DNA from: Phycisphaerae bacterium
GTDB lineage: Bacteria; Planctomycetota; Phycisphaerae; Phycisphaerales; UBA1924
Assembly: GCA_030432905.1 (NCBI GenBank)
Contig: JAUILU010000006.1
Location: 62,001-126,000 of the forward strand
DNA length: 64,000 nt
Direction: 5' to 3'
Shown one piece after another: positions 17,871 to 28,614 of this stretch. Positions within the stretch are counted from its first letter, which is position 1, and each line of letters opens with the position of its first letter. Position numbers and translations under genes: made by a program. The notes beneath the pieces are model-generated. The model made no database searches, had not been told where the DNA came from, and saw only the letters and a list, made by a program, of their open reading frames with translations.

Positions 17871-18410
17871 ATGTCAATGGCCACCAGTGGACGTCCGAGT
17901 TTCGGTCTCGGGAGCAATTCGCAGGACGATGCCAAGAAGCTCGGCGTCAGGAAAAAGATCAGCCGCGGTGTCATCGGCATGACGCTCTCGGCGGTTGTCT
18001 GGCTCTTTGCCCTGGGCACCGCGTCCAAGTGCATTATCTTCGCCGAGCAGGTCTACAAGGGCGGCATGGCGGAGTTCTTCAGCGCCAGACTCGGCGGGCT
18101 GACATTCCCGCCGTTCGGGCTCCACTACGAGGGTCAGCTCGGCGCGGTCATCGCCGGCGGTCAGGCGCTCGCCGTGTTGGCTGGCCTTGGCATGTCGCTC
18201 TCGCCCGCATCGGGTATGCGCCGTCTCGGATCGATGATCCTGATCGCGTGGGCCGGGCTTTGGATCGCCGGTGCATCGAGCCTCGTGATGGAGGTCCCGA
18301 GCTCGGAGATGGTCATCATCACCGCCGCCTCGGGCGTGGTGTTCCTCTGCACGATCTACCGCGGCCTGCACCTGTGGAACAACAAGAAGCCCAAGCACGC
18401 CAAGGGCTGA
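17871..18410 (+). CDS. Hypothetical membrane protein with four predicted TM helices
   Basis: 179 residues: a polar, basic N-terminus (QDDAKKLGVRKKISRG), then TM-like segments VIGMTLSAVVWLFALGTAS, LGAVIAGGQALAVLAGLGMSL, LGSMILIAWAGLWIAGASSLV and MVIITAASGVVFLCTIY, and a Lys-rich tail. Looks like an inner-membrane protein of unknown function. Its AGGAG ribosome site (17860-17864) sits partly in the 3' arm of an upstream hairpin. Confidence 0.72.
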   Translation: MSMATSGRPSFGLGSNSQDDAKKLGVRKKISRGVIGMTLSAVVWLFALGTASKCIIFAEQVYKGGMAEFFSARLGGLTFPPFGLHYEGQLGAVIAGGQALAVLAGLGMSLSPASGMRRLGSMILIAWAGLWIAGASSLVMEVPSSEMVIITAASGVVFLCTIYRGLHLWNNKKPKHAKG

Positions 18411-18411
18411 G

Positions 18412-18879
18412 TTACGAAGGCCGAGATGCGTCAGGCCCGAGCACACCGACGACGGTTCGCGCACACGGCTGGTCGATCGCCCGGAGCACGCCCGCGCAGA
18501 TCTCTTTGTGAGTCAGCCATCGGCTCTGGTTCGGTTCGATCACAAAGCCCAGCAGCACTGTTTCAGCGCCCGCATCGGAGTCTTCCGGTGCGGGTGTTTG
18601 TGTATGGCCGCTGCCCAGCACGCGGATGCGCTGGGCGTCTCCTGCGGCTTCGCGGACGGCTCGCTCAGCCGCGCTTGCGTGACTGTGGATCCATGTCACC
18701 CACAGCGCGGGTTGTCCCTGACCGCCGATCGCCCGTTCGATACCCGATTCGAGCGACCCGGGCTGGGAGTAGTCGCACTCGAATACGCGGATGGCCGGCC
18801 CCATGTCGCGTTCGTGTCGTGCAAGCGCAGAGACCCGCCAACCACGCGAGGCCAGTGTGCGGCAGACCCCAGCCAGCAT
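18412..18879 (-). CDS. NAD(P)-binding Rossmann / short-chain dehydrogenase-like protein, start unclear
   Basis: 155 residues from the first ATG (18879). The frame continues upstream without a stop to 19003 and encodes [10 protein letters not shown] just before that Met, so the nucleotide-binding GGTGM loop and first beta strand precede the only ATG. Similar short proteins begin MKHALVxGGTGML, so the true start is probably an unusual codon upstream (CTG or ATC; no in-frame ATG, GTG or TTG exists there). The rest ([32 protein letters not shown]) fits a Rossmann fold. Alternatively it is a gene that has lost its start. Confidence 0.7.
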   Translation of the reverse strand: MLAGVCRTLASRGWRVSALARHERDMGPAIRVFECDYSQPGSLESGIERAIGGQGQPALWVTWIHSHASAAERAVREAAGDAQRIRVLGSGHTQTPAPEDSDAGAETVLLGFVIEPNQSRWLTHKEICAGVLRAIDQPCARTVVGVLGPDASRPS

Positions 18880-19108
18880 GCCCGTGCCCCCGACGATCAG
18901 GGCGTGGTCGTGCTCTGGTTGGTCCGGTTGCTGTTCGATGGCACAAGCGTACAGGGTCTGCCAGATCGGCAGAAGTGGGGCGGCGGATCGCCGATCGGGC
19001 GGTCAATTCGGGCGTTCTGACCCCGGAATCGTCGATTCTGCTCTTGGCACCGGGCTTGCATTCGTTTGGGCAGTCGCGTCCCCCGCGGCCAATTCGGAGG
19101 TACACACA

Positions 19109-21010
<1,902 letters not shown>

Positions 21011-21032
21011 GCCGCAGGATTCGGCACACTAC

Positions 21033-21070
21033 CAGGCCCGTTCCGTCATGGAGCGGGCCTGTTTGTTTTT
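21033..21070 (+). terminator. Rho-independent terminator after dnaK
   Basis: A 12-bp stem, CAGGCCCGTTCC with GGAGCGGGCCTG (one T-G pair), loop GTCAT, followed by TTTGTTTTT. It lies 22 bases after the dnaK stop and just before the 3' end of the convergent rdgB gene. Confidence 0.93.
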
Positions 21071-21080
21071 GAGCTCTGGC

Positions 21081-21737
21081 TTAGAGGTGTTCGATCTTGT
21101 GCGCCATGATTCGCGACGCCGCGCCGCGATGACTCAGCTTGTGCTTGAGCTCGGGTTCGAGTTCGGCGCTGGTCGTGATGTCTTCCGGAGCGACAAGGAA
21201 GATCGGGTCGTACCCGAAACCGAACTCGCCCCTTGGCACATCGCCCGGCTTCCCGATCGCGCCCTCGAACGTGCCGACGGCCTCAGCGAGCACTTCGCAC
21301 CCGTTCCCGCCCTGTGAAGGCCCGGCAAGACACATCGCGCAGACGAATCGCGCCTGCCGATCCGCGATCACCCGGTCGCCCAGAACATCCAGCAGCTTTT
21401 TGTTGTTGAGTGCATCGCGCTGTTCGCGGGGAAGATCGCTCGGGTCGATGTCGCAGCTGTAGCGGGCGCTGTACACGCCCGGCGCACCGTCGAGCGAATC
21501 GACGACCAGACCCGAGTCATCCGCGAGGCACAGCCGGCCTGTCTGCTCGGCGTACCCGATCGCCTTGATGCGCGCGTTCTCTTCGAAGGTCGATCCCGTC
21601 TCTTCGGGCTCGGTCAGGTCCATCCCGAGATCGCTGAGTGAGATGATCTGGACCCCGATCTCGTCCATGATCTCCTGAAGCTCGCGGACCTTCTTGGGGT
21701 TCCCGGTCGCAAGGACGATTGGCTCGGTGATGGTCAT
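21081..21737 (-). CDS. rdgB: Non-canonical purine NTP pyrophosphatase (RdgB/HAM1)
   Basis: Removes ITP, dITP and XTP from the nucleotide pool. 218 residues from MTITEPIVLATGNPKKVREL: the substrate-binding ATGNxxK motif is at the start, then GSTFEENARIKA, LADDSGLVVDSLDGAPGVYSA, GEFGFGYDPIF and LSHRGAASR near the end, all characteristic. The start at 21737 replaces a much longer open frame whose upstream part overlaps the divergent kinase gene. Divergent from pfkB-type gene by 36 bases. Confidence 0.95.
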   Translation of the reverse strand: MTITEPIVLATGNPKKVRELQEIMDEIGVQIISLSDLGMDLTEPEETGSTFEENARIKAIGYAEQTGRLCLADDSGLVVDSLDGAPGVYSARYSCDIDPSDLPREQRDALNNKKLLDVLGDRVIADRQARFVCAMCLAGPSQGGNGCEVLAEAVGTFEGAIGKPGDVPRGEFGFGYDPIFLVAPEDITTSAELEPELKHKLSHRGAASRIMAHKIEHL

Positions 21738-21773
21738 GGACGACTGTAGGGTTCGGCGGAGCAAGAATGATCC

Positions 21774-22955
21774 ATGACCACCGACCGCCGGCGTGACATC
21801 GCAGAATCCGCAGCCTCGAAACTTGCGGGCCTCGAATCCGGGGATCTGTCCGGGGTGCGAGCGGTCGTGGGCTTTGACGGCTTCATCGACTCGATCATCC
21901 GGGTCGTCGATCAACGCCACTCGATGAAGCCCGACGACTTCCGCCCAGTGACCACGATCACCGGGTTCGCCGATCGGTGCGCCGCTGCAGCGGGCAAGAG
22001 CACGAACATGGAACTTCACGTCGTCGAGCGGCGATTCGGCGGCAACGGGCCGCTCTTCGCCTCCGCGATGGGGAGCCTCGGTGCTTCGGTCACGTTCATC
22101 GGTGCCGTGGGCTCGCCCGACGAACCGACGCTGCTCAGTCCTGTCTACCAGCCGATGGCTGACCGGTGTGAGCGCGTGTTCCCGGTTGCGCCCGCCGCGA
22201 GCACTGATGCGCTCGAGTTCGACGACGGCAAGCTCATGCTCGGCAAAACCGCGAGTGTCCAGGCTGTGAGCTGGCAACTGCTCAAGCAAACAGTGGGGCT
22301 CGACACACTCATGGAACTCTTCGAGCGATCAACCACGATCGGAATCGTCAACTGGGTCATGCTTCAGGGCGTGGAAGGGATCTGGCGTGGTCTCATGGAC
22401 GAGGTGCTGCCCGAGCTGACTCGGGACACACCTCGCCGGATGTTCATCGATCTGTGCGACCCAGCGAAGCGCACCGACGAGGATGTGCGCCGCGCCGCGG
22501 GGTTCCTGACCGAACTCAACAGCCACGTCCAACTCACACTCGGGCTCAACCAAGCCGAGGCGGAGCGGATGGGGCAGATCCTGGGTGTTGACATCTACGA
22601 AGGGCCAGGCAACCAATCGCTCGGTTCCGCGATGCAGCACGCCGCTGCTTCGATCCGCGCCAGGCTCGGGATCTCGTGCTGCGTCGTCCACCCGCGCGAG
22701 GGCGCAGCGGCAGCAGATACTCAGTCCTCAGCATGGTTCGAGGGTCCGTTCACAGCGAGGCCCAAAATCTCCACAGGCGCGGGCGATCACTTCAACGGCG
22801 GCTTTGCACTCGCCCAGGCGCTGGGGCTCAGCCTCGACGAATGCCTCGCGGCAGGGTGCGCTACGAGCGGTGCGTACGTGCGTGACGCCGCTAGCCCCGG
22901 AATAGAGCGTCTCATCGAGTTCCTGCGGGACCTGCCGAGGTCTCAGGTCGGCTAA
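21774..22955 (+). CDS. PfkB-family carbohydrate kinase-like protein
   Basis: 393 residues in the ribokinase fold: an early GFDGFIDSIIRVVD, the di-glycine region RRFGGNGPLFASAMGSLGASV, and the C-terminal PfkB signature STGAGDHFNGGFALAQ with the catalytic Asp. It is longer than typical ribokinases (~300) and its N-terminal 60 residues are not standard, so the sugar is unknown. It starts an operon with an ALDH7-type dehydrogenase and rpiA (21-base gap, then overlap), suggesting a role in pentose or polyol metabolism; that link is inference. Confidence 0.87.
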   Translation: MTTDRRRDIAESAASKLAGLESGDLSGVRAVVGFDGFIDSIIRVVDQRHSMKPDDFRPVTTITGFADRCAAAAGKSTNMELHVVERRFGGNGPLFASAMGSLGASVTFIGAVGSPDEPTLLSPVYQPMADRCERVFPVAPAASTDALEFDDGKLMLGKTASVQAVSWQLLKQTVGLDTLMELFERSTTIGIVNWVMLQGVEGIWRGLMDEVLPELTRDTPRRMFIDLCDPAKRTDEDVRRAAGFLTELNSHVQLTLGLNQAEAERMGQILGVDIYEGPGNQSLGSAMQHAAASIRARLGISCCVVHPREGAAAADTQSSAWFEGPFTARPKISTGAGDHFNGGFALAQALGLSLDECLAAGCATSGAYVRDAASPGIERLIEFLRDLPRSQVG

Positions 22956-22976
22956 AAGCACGCCTACCATCGGGCA

Positions 22977-24509
22977 ATGCATAAACCACACCCAGATTTG
23001 AATCTCGAGCAGGACCCCAGATACGTCGCCGACGTGACGGGCAAGGAAGGGCTGGAGAGCGGCATCGCCGTCAGCTTCAACCCGGCGACGGGCGAGCCGA
23101 TCGCGGGTGTCAGGCTCGACACTGCCGAGTCCTACGAGCAGACGATCAGGGAATCGCAGGAAGCCTTCAAACGCTGGCGCAGCGTTCCCGCTCCTGTCCG
23201 GGGCGAGGTCGTCCGCAACATCGGCAACGAGATGCGCCGCCTTCTTGGCCCACTGGGCGAGATCGAGAGCATGGAAGTCGGCAAGATCCGCGCCGAGGGC
23301 ATCGGCGAGGTGCAGGAGACAGTTGATATCGCAGACTACGCCGTGGGCCTGTCGCGCATGGTGGGGGGCCGGACAGTTCCAAGTGAAAGGCCCCAGCACC
23401 GGATGATGGAGCAGTGGCTCCCGCTCGGGCTCGTGGGTGTGATCACCGCGTTTAACTTTCCGAACGCGGTCTGGGGATGGAATGCGATGCTCGCCGCGAT
23501 CTGTGGCGACATCACGATCTGGAAGCCCTCGCTGCTGGCGCCGCTGACGGCGATGGCAACCAATGCCGTCGCTGATCGCGTCGCGACCCAGATGGGGCAC
23601 CCGGGTGTGTTCAGGCTCGTCATCGGAACCGACGAAGAGATCGGCGAGCGCATGATCGCTGACAGAAGACTGCCGCTGATCAGCGCCACCGGAAGCTGCA
23701 ACATGGGTCGGCACGTGGGCCAGGTCGTCGCGGGCCGGCTCGGCAAGTGCCTGCTCGAACTGGGCGGCAACAACGCCGTTATCGTCGACAAGGACGCGGA
23801 CCTCGATCTGGCAGCCAAGTCCACCGTGTTCGGCTCGGTCGGAACCGCGGGCCAGCGCTGCACCAGCTCCCGCCGGCTCATCGCACACAAGGACATCGCC
23901 GACGATCTTGTTGGCCGGATGGCCCGGGCGTACAAGACGATCAAGATCGGCGATCCGCTCGAAGAGGGCACGCTCGTAGGACCCGTGATCGGTCAGCGGA
24001 CTGTTGACGCGTTCACAAACGCTGTCGAGCAGGCCAAGGCCCAGGGCGGCGAGGTGCTCGTGGGCGGCAACGTCGCCAAGCCCGAGGGCCTCGGGGGCTG
24101 GTTCGTCGAGCCCACGATCATCAAAGCACCGGCGAGCAACGAGCTGCCCATCGCGATGGAAGAGACCTTCGCCCCGATCCTGTACGTCTTCACGTTCGAC
24201 AGCATCGACGAGGCGATCGACATGCAGAACAGCGTTGATCAGGGCCTCTCGAGCGCGATCTTCGCGGGCTCGGTCAACACCACCGAGAAGTTCCTCAACG
24301 TCGACGGCTCTGGCAGCGACTGCGGCCTGGCGTACGTCAACCTCGGCACCTCCGGCGCCGAGATCGGTGGCGCGTTCGGCGGCGAGAAAGACACGGGCGG
24401 GGGCCGCGAGGCAGGCAGCGACAGCTGGAAGGCGTACATGCGCCGACAGACTTGCACCATCAACTTCGGGAACGAGCTGAGGCTCGCACAGGGGATTCGC
24501 TTTGAGTGA
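22977..24509 (+). CDS. Aldehyde dehydrogenase, ALDH7-like
   Basis: 510-residue NAD(P)-dependent aldehyde dehydrogenase. Seen: LGLVGVITAFNFPNAVWGWN, IWKPSLLAPLTA, ISATGSCNMGRHV, ELGGNNAVIVDKDADLDL with the general-base Glu, and the catalytic Cys in GTAGQRCTSSRRL. The NNAVI after ELGG and TAGQRCTSxRR are characteristic of the ALDH7 (antiquitin, piperideine-6-carboxylate/aminoadipate semialdehyde) subgroup. The exact substrate is uncertain. Its 3' end overlaps rpiA by 8 bases. Confidence 0.93.
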   Translation: MHKPHPDLNLEQDPRYVADVTGKEGLESGIAVSFNPATGEPIAGVRLDTAESYEQTIRESQEAFKRWRSVPAPVRGEVVRNIGNEMRRLLGPLGEIESMEVGKIRAEGIGEVQETVDIADYAVGLSRMVGGRTVPSERPQHRMMEQWLPLGLVGVITAFNFPNAVWGWNAMLAAICGDITIWKPSLLAPLTAMATNAVADRVATQMGHPGVFRLVIGTDEEIGERMIADRRLPLISATGSCNMGRHVGQVVAGRLGKCLLELGGNNAVIVDKDADLDLAAKSTVFGSVGTAGQRCTSSRRLIAHKDIADDLVGRMARAYKTIKIGDPLEEGTLVGPVIGQRTVDAFTNAVEQAKAQGGEVLVGGNVAKPEGLGGWFVEPTIIKAPASNELPIAMEETFAPILYVFTFDSIDEAIDMQNSVDQGLSSAIFAGSVNTTEKFLNVDGSGSDCGLAYVNLGTSGAEIGGAFGGEKDTGGGREAGSDSWKAYMRRQTCTINFGNELRLAQGIRFE

Positions 24510-25191
24510 GCAGCAGGTCATAGATCAACTGGCAGAGGCAGCCGTCGCTCCGATCGAATCGGGCATGCTCGTTGGGCTCGGCACCGGTCGCACCGCGCGA
24601 AGGGGTGTGCGCGCACTGGCCGAACGCATCCGCCACGAGGGGCTCAAGATCGACTGCATCGCGTCCAGCGAGGCGACCGAGCAGCTCGCCCGCGAACTCG
24701 AGATGAAGCTCGTTGATTTCGCGCTCGTCGAGGAAGTGGACTACCTCTTCGACGGCGCCGACGAGATCGACGCCAAGCTCCGAATGCTCAAGGGCTCGGG
24801 CGGCGCGATGACCCGCGAGCGCATCATCGCCTGGGCGAGCAAACGCCGCGTCTTCATGATCGACGGCTCGAAGTACGTCGATCACCTCGGCGAGAACTGC
24901 ACGCTCTCCGTCGCGGTCATGGCGTTTGGTCTTGCGAGCACCCGCGCCTCGCTTCGTGCGGTCGGTCTCAACGGCGTGTGCAGAAGAAGCCTTGACGGCG
25001 ACCTCTTCGTCACCGACAACGGCAACCTCATCCTCGACGTCACGCTCACGCCCGACCACTGCATCGAAGAACTCGCGGCGCACCTCAACGACATCCCGGG
25101 AGTCATCGACCACGGCCTGTTCCTGGGCGAAGCCGACGAGGTCCTCATCGACCGCGGCGGCAAGATCGACAAGTTGTTACGTCAGGACTAA
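24502..25191 (+). CDS. rpiA: Ribose-5-phosphate isomerase A
   Basis: Interconverts ribose-5-P and ribulose-5-P. 229 residues with GLGTGRTARRGV, SSEATEQLA, FDGADEIDAKLRMLKGSGGA and VTDNGNLILDV, which together hold the phosphate-binding loop and catalytic Asp/Glu/Lys. Starts ATG? The first codon is TTG at 24502 inside the end of the dehydrogenase gene, with GGGGATTCG upstream, indicating coupling. Last gene of the kinase-dehydrogenase-isomerase operon. Confidence 0.94.
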   Translation: MSEQQVIDQLAEAAVAPIESGMLVGLGTGRTARRGVRALAERIRHEGLKIDCIASSEATEQLARELEMKLVDFALVEEVDYLFDGADEIDAKLRMLKGSGGAMTRERIIAWASKRRVFMIDGSKYVDHLGENCTLSVAVMAFGLASTRASLRAVGLNGVCRRSLDGDLFVTDNGNLILDVTLTPDHCIEELAAHLNDIPGVIDHGLFLGEADEVLIDRGGKIDKLLRQD

Positions 25192-25315
25192 CTAACAACA
25201 TCAAGACGCATTTTGCACCCTAGTGCTACACAGCGCCCAAAATAAATTTTCTAGCCGAATCCAAGCACGGGACTCCTCGAAGGCGGTGATCAACACCTTT
25301 GTGGAGGAACGTTCA

Positions 25316-26044
25316 ATGAAGATGCAGCTCACTTTCTCGGCTCTATCACTGTGTGCGGCGATGGGCGGGTGCGCCGCGATCGAACACTCAGCTGGCAAGG
25401 ATTCTGACGCAGCGCGTGAGGCGGTGCTCACTCAAGAACGCCAGCAGCAGATCACGCCAGAAGAAATTCTCGCGGAACTCAAGGCAGGCAACGAGCGATT
25501 CGTACGAGGTGAAACAACACCTCAGAACTGGTTGAAGCAGGCAAGCCTGACTGCAAACGATGGACAATACCCCAAGGCAATCGTGCTGAGCTGTCTTGAT
25601 TCACGGGTGCCGACCGAGATCATCTTTGATCGAGGCATCGGTGACATCTTCGTGGGCCGGGTTGCTGGTAACTTCGAGAACACTGACATGCTCGGCAGCA
25701 TGGAGTTCGGCACGAAGCTTGCCGGTTCGAAGGTGATCGTGGTGCTTGGGCACACGTCGTGCGGTGCAGTCAAGGGCGCGATTGCCGAGGCGGAGCTAGG
25801 CAACCTGACCGAGACTCTGGCGAACATCACACCCGCGGTCGAGATGGCGAAGCAGGAATCACCTGATTCGACAGCGGACGACGCCGAGTTTGTTCAGCGG
25901 GTAGTCGAGAACAACGTGCGTATCACAGTTGCCGACATCTCTGATCGAAGCCCGGTCATGGCTGACATGATCGCAAGCGGCGATCTCATGGTTGTCGGCG
26001 CGTGGTACGACTTGGCCACCGGCAAAGTGCATTGGCTAAACTAG
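25316..26044 (+). CDS. Beta-class carbonic anhydrase predicted to be a lipoprotein
   Basis: Interconverts CO2 and bicarbonate. 242 residues; zinc ligands and dyad seen: C93, D95, R97 (LSCLDSRVP) and H146, C149 (GHTSCGAVKG). The N-terminus MKMQLTFSALSLCAAMGGCAA looks like a signal peptide with lipobox (AMGGC, Cys19), which implies export and lipid anchoring instead of the usual cytoplasm. ATG 25316 has GGAGG 8 bases upstream; a longer frame from 25223 is rejected. Ends before a bidirectional terminator. Confidence 0.92.
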   Translation: MKMQLTFSALSLCAAMGGCAAIEHSAGKDSDAAREAVLTQERQQQITPEEILAELKAGNERFVRGETTPQNWLKQASLTANDGQYPKAIVLSCLDSRVPTEIIFDRGIGDIFVGRVAGNFENTDMLGSMEFGTKLAGSKVIVVLGHTSCGAVKGAIAEAELGNLTETLANITPAVEMAKQESPDSTADDAEFVQRVVENNVRITVADISDRSPVMADMIASGDLMVVGAWYDLATGKVHWLN

Positions 26045-26075
26045 TTAGTCCGAAATCTGACATTGTTTAAAACAG

Positions 26076-26101
26076 CGAGCCCTCTCAACCGAGAGGGCTC
26101 G
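26076..26101. terminator. Bidirectional terminator between carbonic anhydrase and icd
   Basis: Perfect 11-bp stem CGAGCCCTCTC / GAGAGGGCTCG with loop AACC, lying between convergent genes. On the minus strand the hairpin is followed by CTGTTTT, a U-run; on the plus strand no clear U-run follows, so it is strongest for icd. Confidence 0.85.
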
Positions 26102-26130
26102 TCTGCTCATAGATAGAACTTGGTGAAGTG

Positions 26131-27615
26131 CTACTGGCCTTGCGCCAGCGAGAACCCTCGCTTGCCTTCGAATTCTTTGAGCAACTGGAAGCTCGAAACA
26201 GGGAATTTCTCGCCGATCTTCTCGAAGAGGTGGATCGGTTTCTGCTGGCCGATCCTGCCGATCATGTGGCGGTCGCGGAGCTCGAAACGTGCGCGGTAGT
26301 AGTCAACAACCTCGGTATAGACCGAGCCGGTCGGCCAGACCTGCGTGCCCCGGCTCGACATCATCGTCAGCTTGAAAGGCGACTTGGCGCAGATCAGTTC
26401 GAGCTTCTGCGCCAGATCGTGCGGCGCGAGCAGGGTCTCGATGTAAATGTCGCAGCCCCGGACGGCGCTCTCGACGGTCTCGTTCGTGCGCATGACGCGG
26501 TTGATCCGCGGGCGCTCGGGCGGCGTGAACTCGGGTGTATCCTCGCTCGGAACCTGACGCACGTACCGATCGCTCGGGGTCTTGCCGAGGTTGCTGGCGA
26601 TCGCCTCGGCAAATTCGATCGTGCCGACCGGCGCTTTCTCGCCGCGGACGTCGCCCGTGTGGACGCCCGATTCGAGCGTGTAGAGCAGCGAGTTCTCGAT
26701 GGTCGCGGCTTGTTTCCGCATGCCGATATGGCGAAGCAGGATCAAGCCCGAGAGAAGGAGGCTTGTCGGGTTGGCCTTGTTCTGGCCCGCGATGTCGGGG
26801 GCGGTGCCGTGGACCGCCTCGAAAATCGAGACCTTCTCGCCGATGTTTGCCGACGGTGCAAAGCCGAGCCCGCCGACGAGGCCCGCGGCGAGGTCGCTGA
26901 CGATGTCGCCCTGGAGGTTGGTCAGGACGACCATCTTGTACTGCTGAGGCTTGAGCACGAGGTTCATGCAGAGCGCATCGATGATGACGTCCTCGGTCTC
27001 GATGTCCGGGTAGTCGCGGGCGATGGTGTTGAACCGATCGAGGAACATCCCGTCGGTCATCTTCATGATGTTGGCTTTGTGGCCGCAGGTGATGCGGTCG
27101 ATGCCGAATGATTTAGCCGCCTCGAACGCGTACTGGTGGACCTGATCGCAGCCCGGCGCGGTGATGATGCGTTTGCAGTCAACAACGTCGTTGGTGAGCC
27201 GATACTCGACGCCGCCGTAGGTGTCCTCGACGTTCTCACGGACGACGTAGAAATCGACGGGCACGCCGGCTTGGCTGTAAACGGTCTCGACGCCCGGCAG
27301 GCTCTGGAAGTGGCGGAGGTTGGCGAACGCGCCGAGTGTTTTGCGGAGCGTGACGTTGATCGATTTGCCGCCGCCGCCCGAGGGTGTGCCCATCGGCCCT
27401 TTGTAGAGCAGGCCGAGGCGTTCGATGGTGTCGATCGCGCTGTCGGTGAGGCCCCGGGTGTCGCCAGAGTCGAAGACTGCTTTGCCCATCTCGACCGGGA
27501 TGAAGTCGAGGTGCTCAAGACAGCCGGCGGCTTCGAAAACCAGGAGGCAGGCCTTGGTAATCTCGGGGCCGATGCCGTCACCTTCAGCCAGAGCGATCTG
27601 CAATTTATCGGACAT
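26131..27615 (-). CDS. icd: Isocitrate dehydrogenase (NADP-type, long form)
   Basis: TCA-cycle enzyme oxidising isocitrate to 2-oxoglutarate. 494 residues: AEGDGIGPEITKA, GPMGTPSGGGGKSINVTLRK (substrate Ser/Asn/Arg), VVRENVEDTYGGVE, LTNLQGDIVSDLAAGLVGG with metal Asps, and FEAVHGTAPDIAGQNKANPT. A C-terminal extension of about 140 residues after the catalytic core resembles the Thermus/Rickettsia-type enzyme. Cofactor preference is not proven from sequence. Confidence 0.94.
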   Translation of the reverse strand: MSDKLQIALAEGDGIGPEITKACLLVFEAAGCLEHLDFIPVEMGKAVFDSGDTRGLTDSAIDTIERLGLLYKGPMGTPSGGGGKSINVTLRKTLGAFANLRHFQSLPGVETVYSQAGVPVDFYVVRENVEDTYGGVEYRLTNDVVDCKRIITAPGCDQVHQYAFEAAKSFGIDRITCGHKANIMKMTDGMFLDRFNTIARDYPDIETEDVIIDALCMNLVLKPQQYKMVVLTNLQGDIVSDLAAGLVGGLGFAPSANIGEKVSIFEAVHGTAPDIAGQNKANPTSLLLSGLILLRHIGMRKQAATIENSLLYTLESGVHTGDVRGEKAPVGTIEFAEAIASNLGKTPSDRYVRQVPSEDTPEFTPPERPRINRVMRTNETVESAVRGCDIYIETLLAPHDLAQKLELICAKSPFKLTMMSSRGTQVWPTGSVYTEVVDYYRARFELRDRHMIGRIGQQKPIHLFEKIGEKFPVSSFQLLKEFEGKRGFSLAQGQ

Positions 27616-27672
27616 TCTGAGCCTCGCAAGCGGTGTGTGTGTAGTTCCTTGGAACCATAGCCCGCCGATGCG

Positions 27673-28611
27673 TCAGCCAGCAGCCGTCGCCCTGCGGAGT
27701 CGGTCCCTCACCGCATCCCAGATCGGCCCAATCCCGGTTGGTCTTTCGATCAAGATGAGATCCGCGTTCAAGGCGTCGGCTTCCCGCAGAGCCGCGTAGA
27801 GCCTTGCGGCGTACGCGCCCGCCTCGGTCGGCATTTGGATCGATTTCTGCCCAGCCGGCGCGGGCGAGATCGCGAGCAGGACAGCACCGGCGCCGAGTTG
27901 GTCTTCTGCAACTTCGTCGGCGAACTTGGTCGGTGTGCCGGGCGCATAGTGCTTGGTCAATAGACCGGGCGAGGGAAGCGGGGCAGCTGTGTTGCTTACT
28001 GGGTCGCTCTCGACCACGGGCACGACGTTGGCCAGATCTTCAACACCGATCACGCCCGGCCTGAGCACTTGGGCACAGTCTTCGGTCACGCGGACAACCG
28101 TTGATTCGATCCCGGTTGTGCAGGCCCCGCCCTCAATGACAAGGATGTCGGGTGTGAACGCACCATCGACATGAGCTGCAGCGGTGGGGGAGACACCGCC
28201 CGAGACATTGGCGCTCGGCCCGACGATCGGCCCGCCGAATTCGTTGATGAGTTCGAGCGCGATCGGGTGGTTGGGCATGCGGATCGCGACCGTGCCGCCG
28301 CCCCCGGTGACGTTGTTTGGCACCGCGTCGGACTTTGGCAGGACAAGCGTGAGCGGTCCGGGCCAGAACTGCTCGGCGAGCACAGCCGCGTGATCGGGCC
28401 AACTCGTAACCAGCTCCTGCGCCATCTCGATAGTTGAGACATGCACGATGAGCGGGTTGTTCGCGGGCCTGCCTTTGAGTGCAAACACCTTGTCCACGGC
28501 GTGGGTATCAAGGGCGCTGGCGCCGAGACCGTAGACGGTCTCGGTCGGGAACGCGACGACATCACCCCTTCGGAGTGATTCTGCCGCGGCCTCGATGTCG
28601 TGCGTGATCAC
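27673..28611 (-). CDS. L-threonylcarbamoyladenylate synthase (Sua5/YrdC/YwlC family)
   Basis: Makes threonylcarbamoyl-AMP for the t6A37 tRNA modification. 312 residues: N-terminal YrdC domain with GDVVAFPTETVYGLGASALD, FALKGRPANNPLIVHV, VAIRMPNHPIALELI, GPSANVSGGVSPT, IESTVVRV, then a linker and a C-terminal Sua5 domain (GLLTKHYAPGTPTKF). The two-domain layout is Sua5-type. Uses GTG 28611, 3 bases after the TolC-like gene's stop, so cotranscribed with it. Confidence 0.93.
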   Translation of the reverse strand: MITHDIEAAAESLRRGDVVAFPTETVYGLGASALDTHAVDKVFALKGRPANNPLIVHVSTIEMAQELVTSWPDHAAVLAEQFWPGPLTLVLPKSDAVPNNVTGGGGTVAIRMPNHPIALELINEFGGPIVGPSANVSGGVSPTAAAHVDGAFTPDILVIEGGACTTGIESTVVRVTEDCAQVLRPGVIGVEDLANVVPVVESDPVSNTAAPLPSPGLLTKHYAPGTPTKFADEVAEDQLGAGAVLLAISPAPAGQKSIQMPTEAGAYAARLYAALREADALNADLILIERPTGIGPIWDAVRDRLRRATAAG

Positions 28612-28614
28612 GGC

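Noticed and set aside
19005-19108. CIRCE (HrcA) operator before dnaK
   Set aside because: No TTAGCACTC-N9-GAGTGCTAA-type repeat is present in the upstream region.
21738-22289. N-terminal extension of RdgB to 22289
   Set aside because: The added residues are antisense to the kinase gene; the family starts at the ATGNxxK segment just after MTITEP.
22728-24521. A 597-residue minus-strand open frame
   Set aside because: It is antisense to the ALDH7 gene, is rich in Asp/Arg/His with no family pattern, and arises from GC-rich codon composition.
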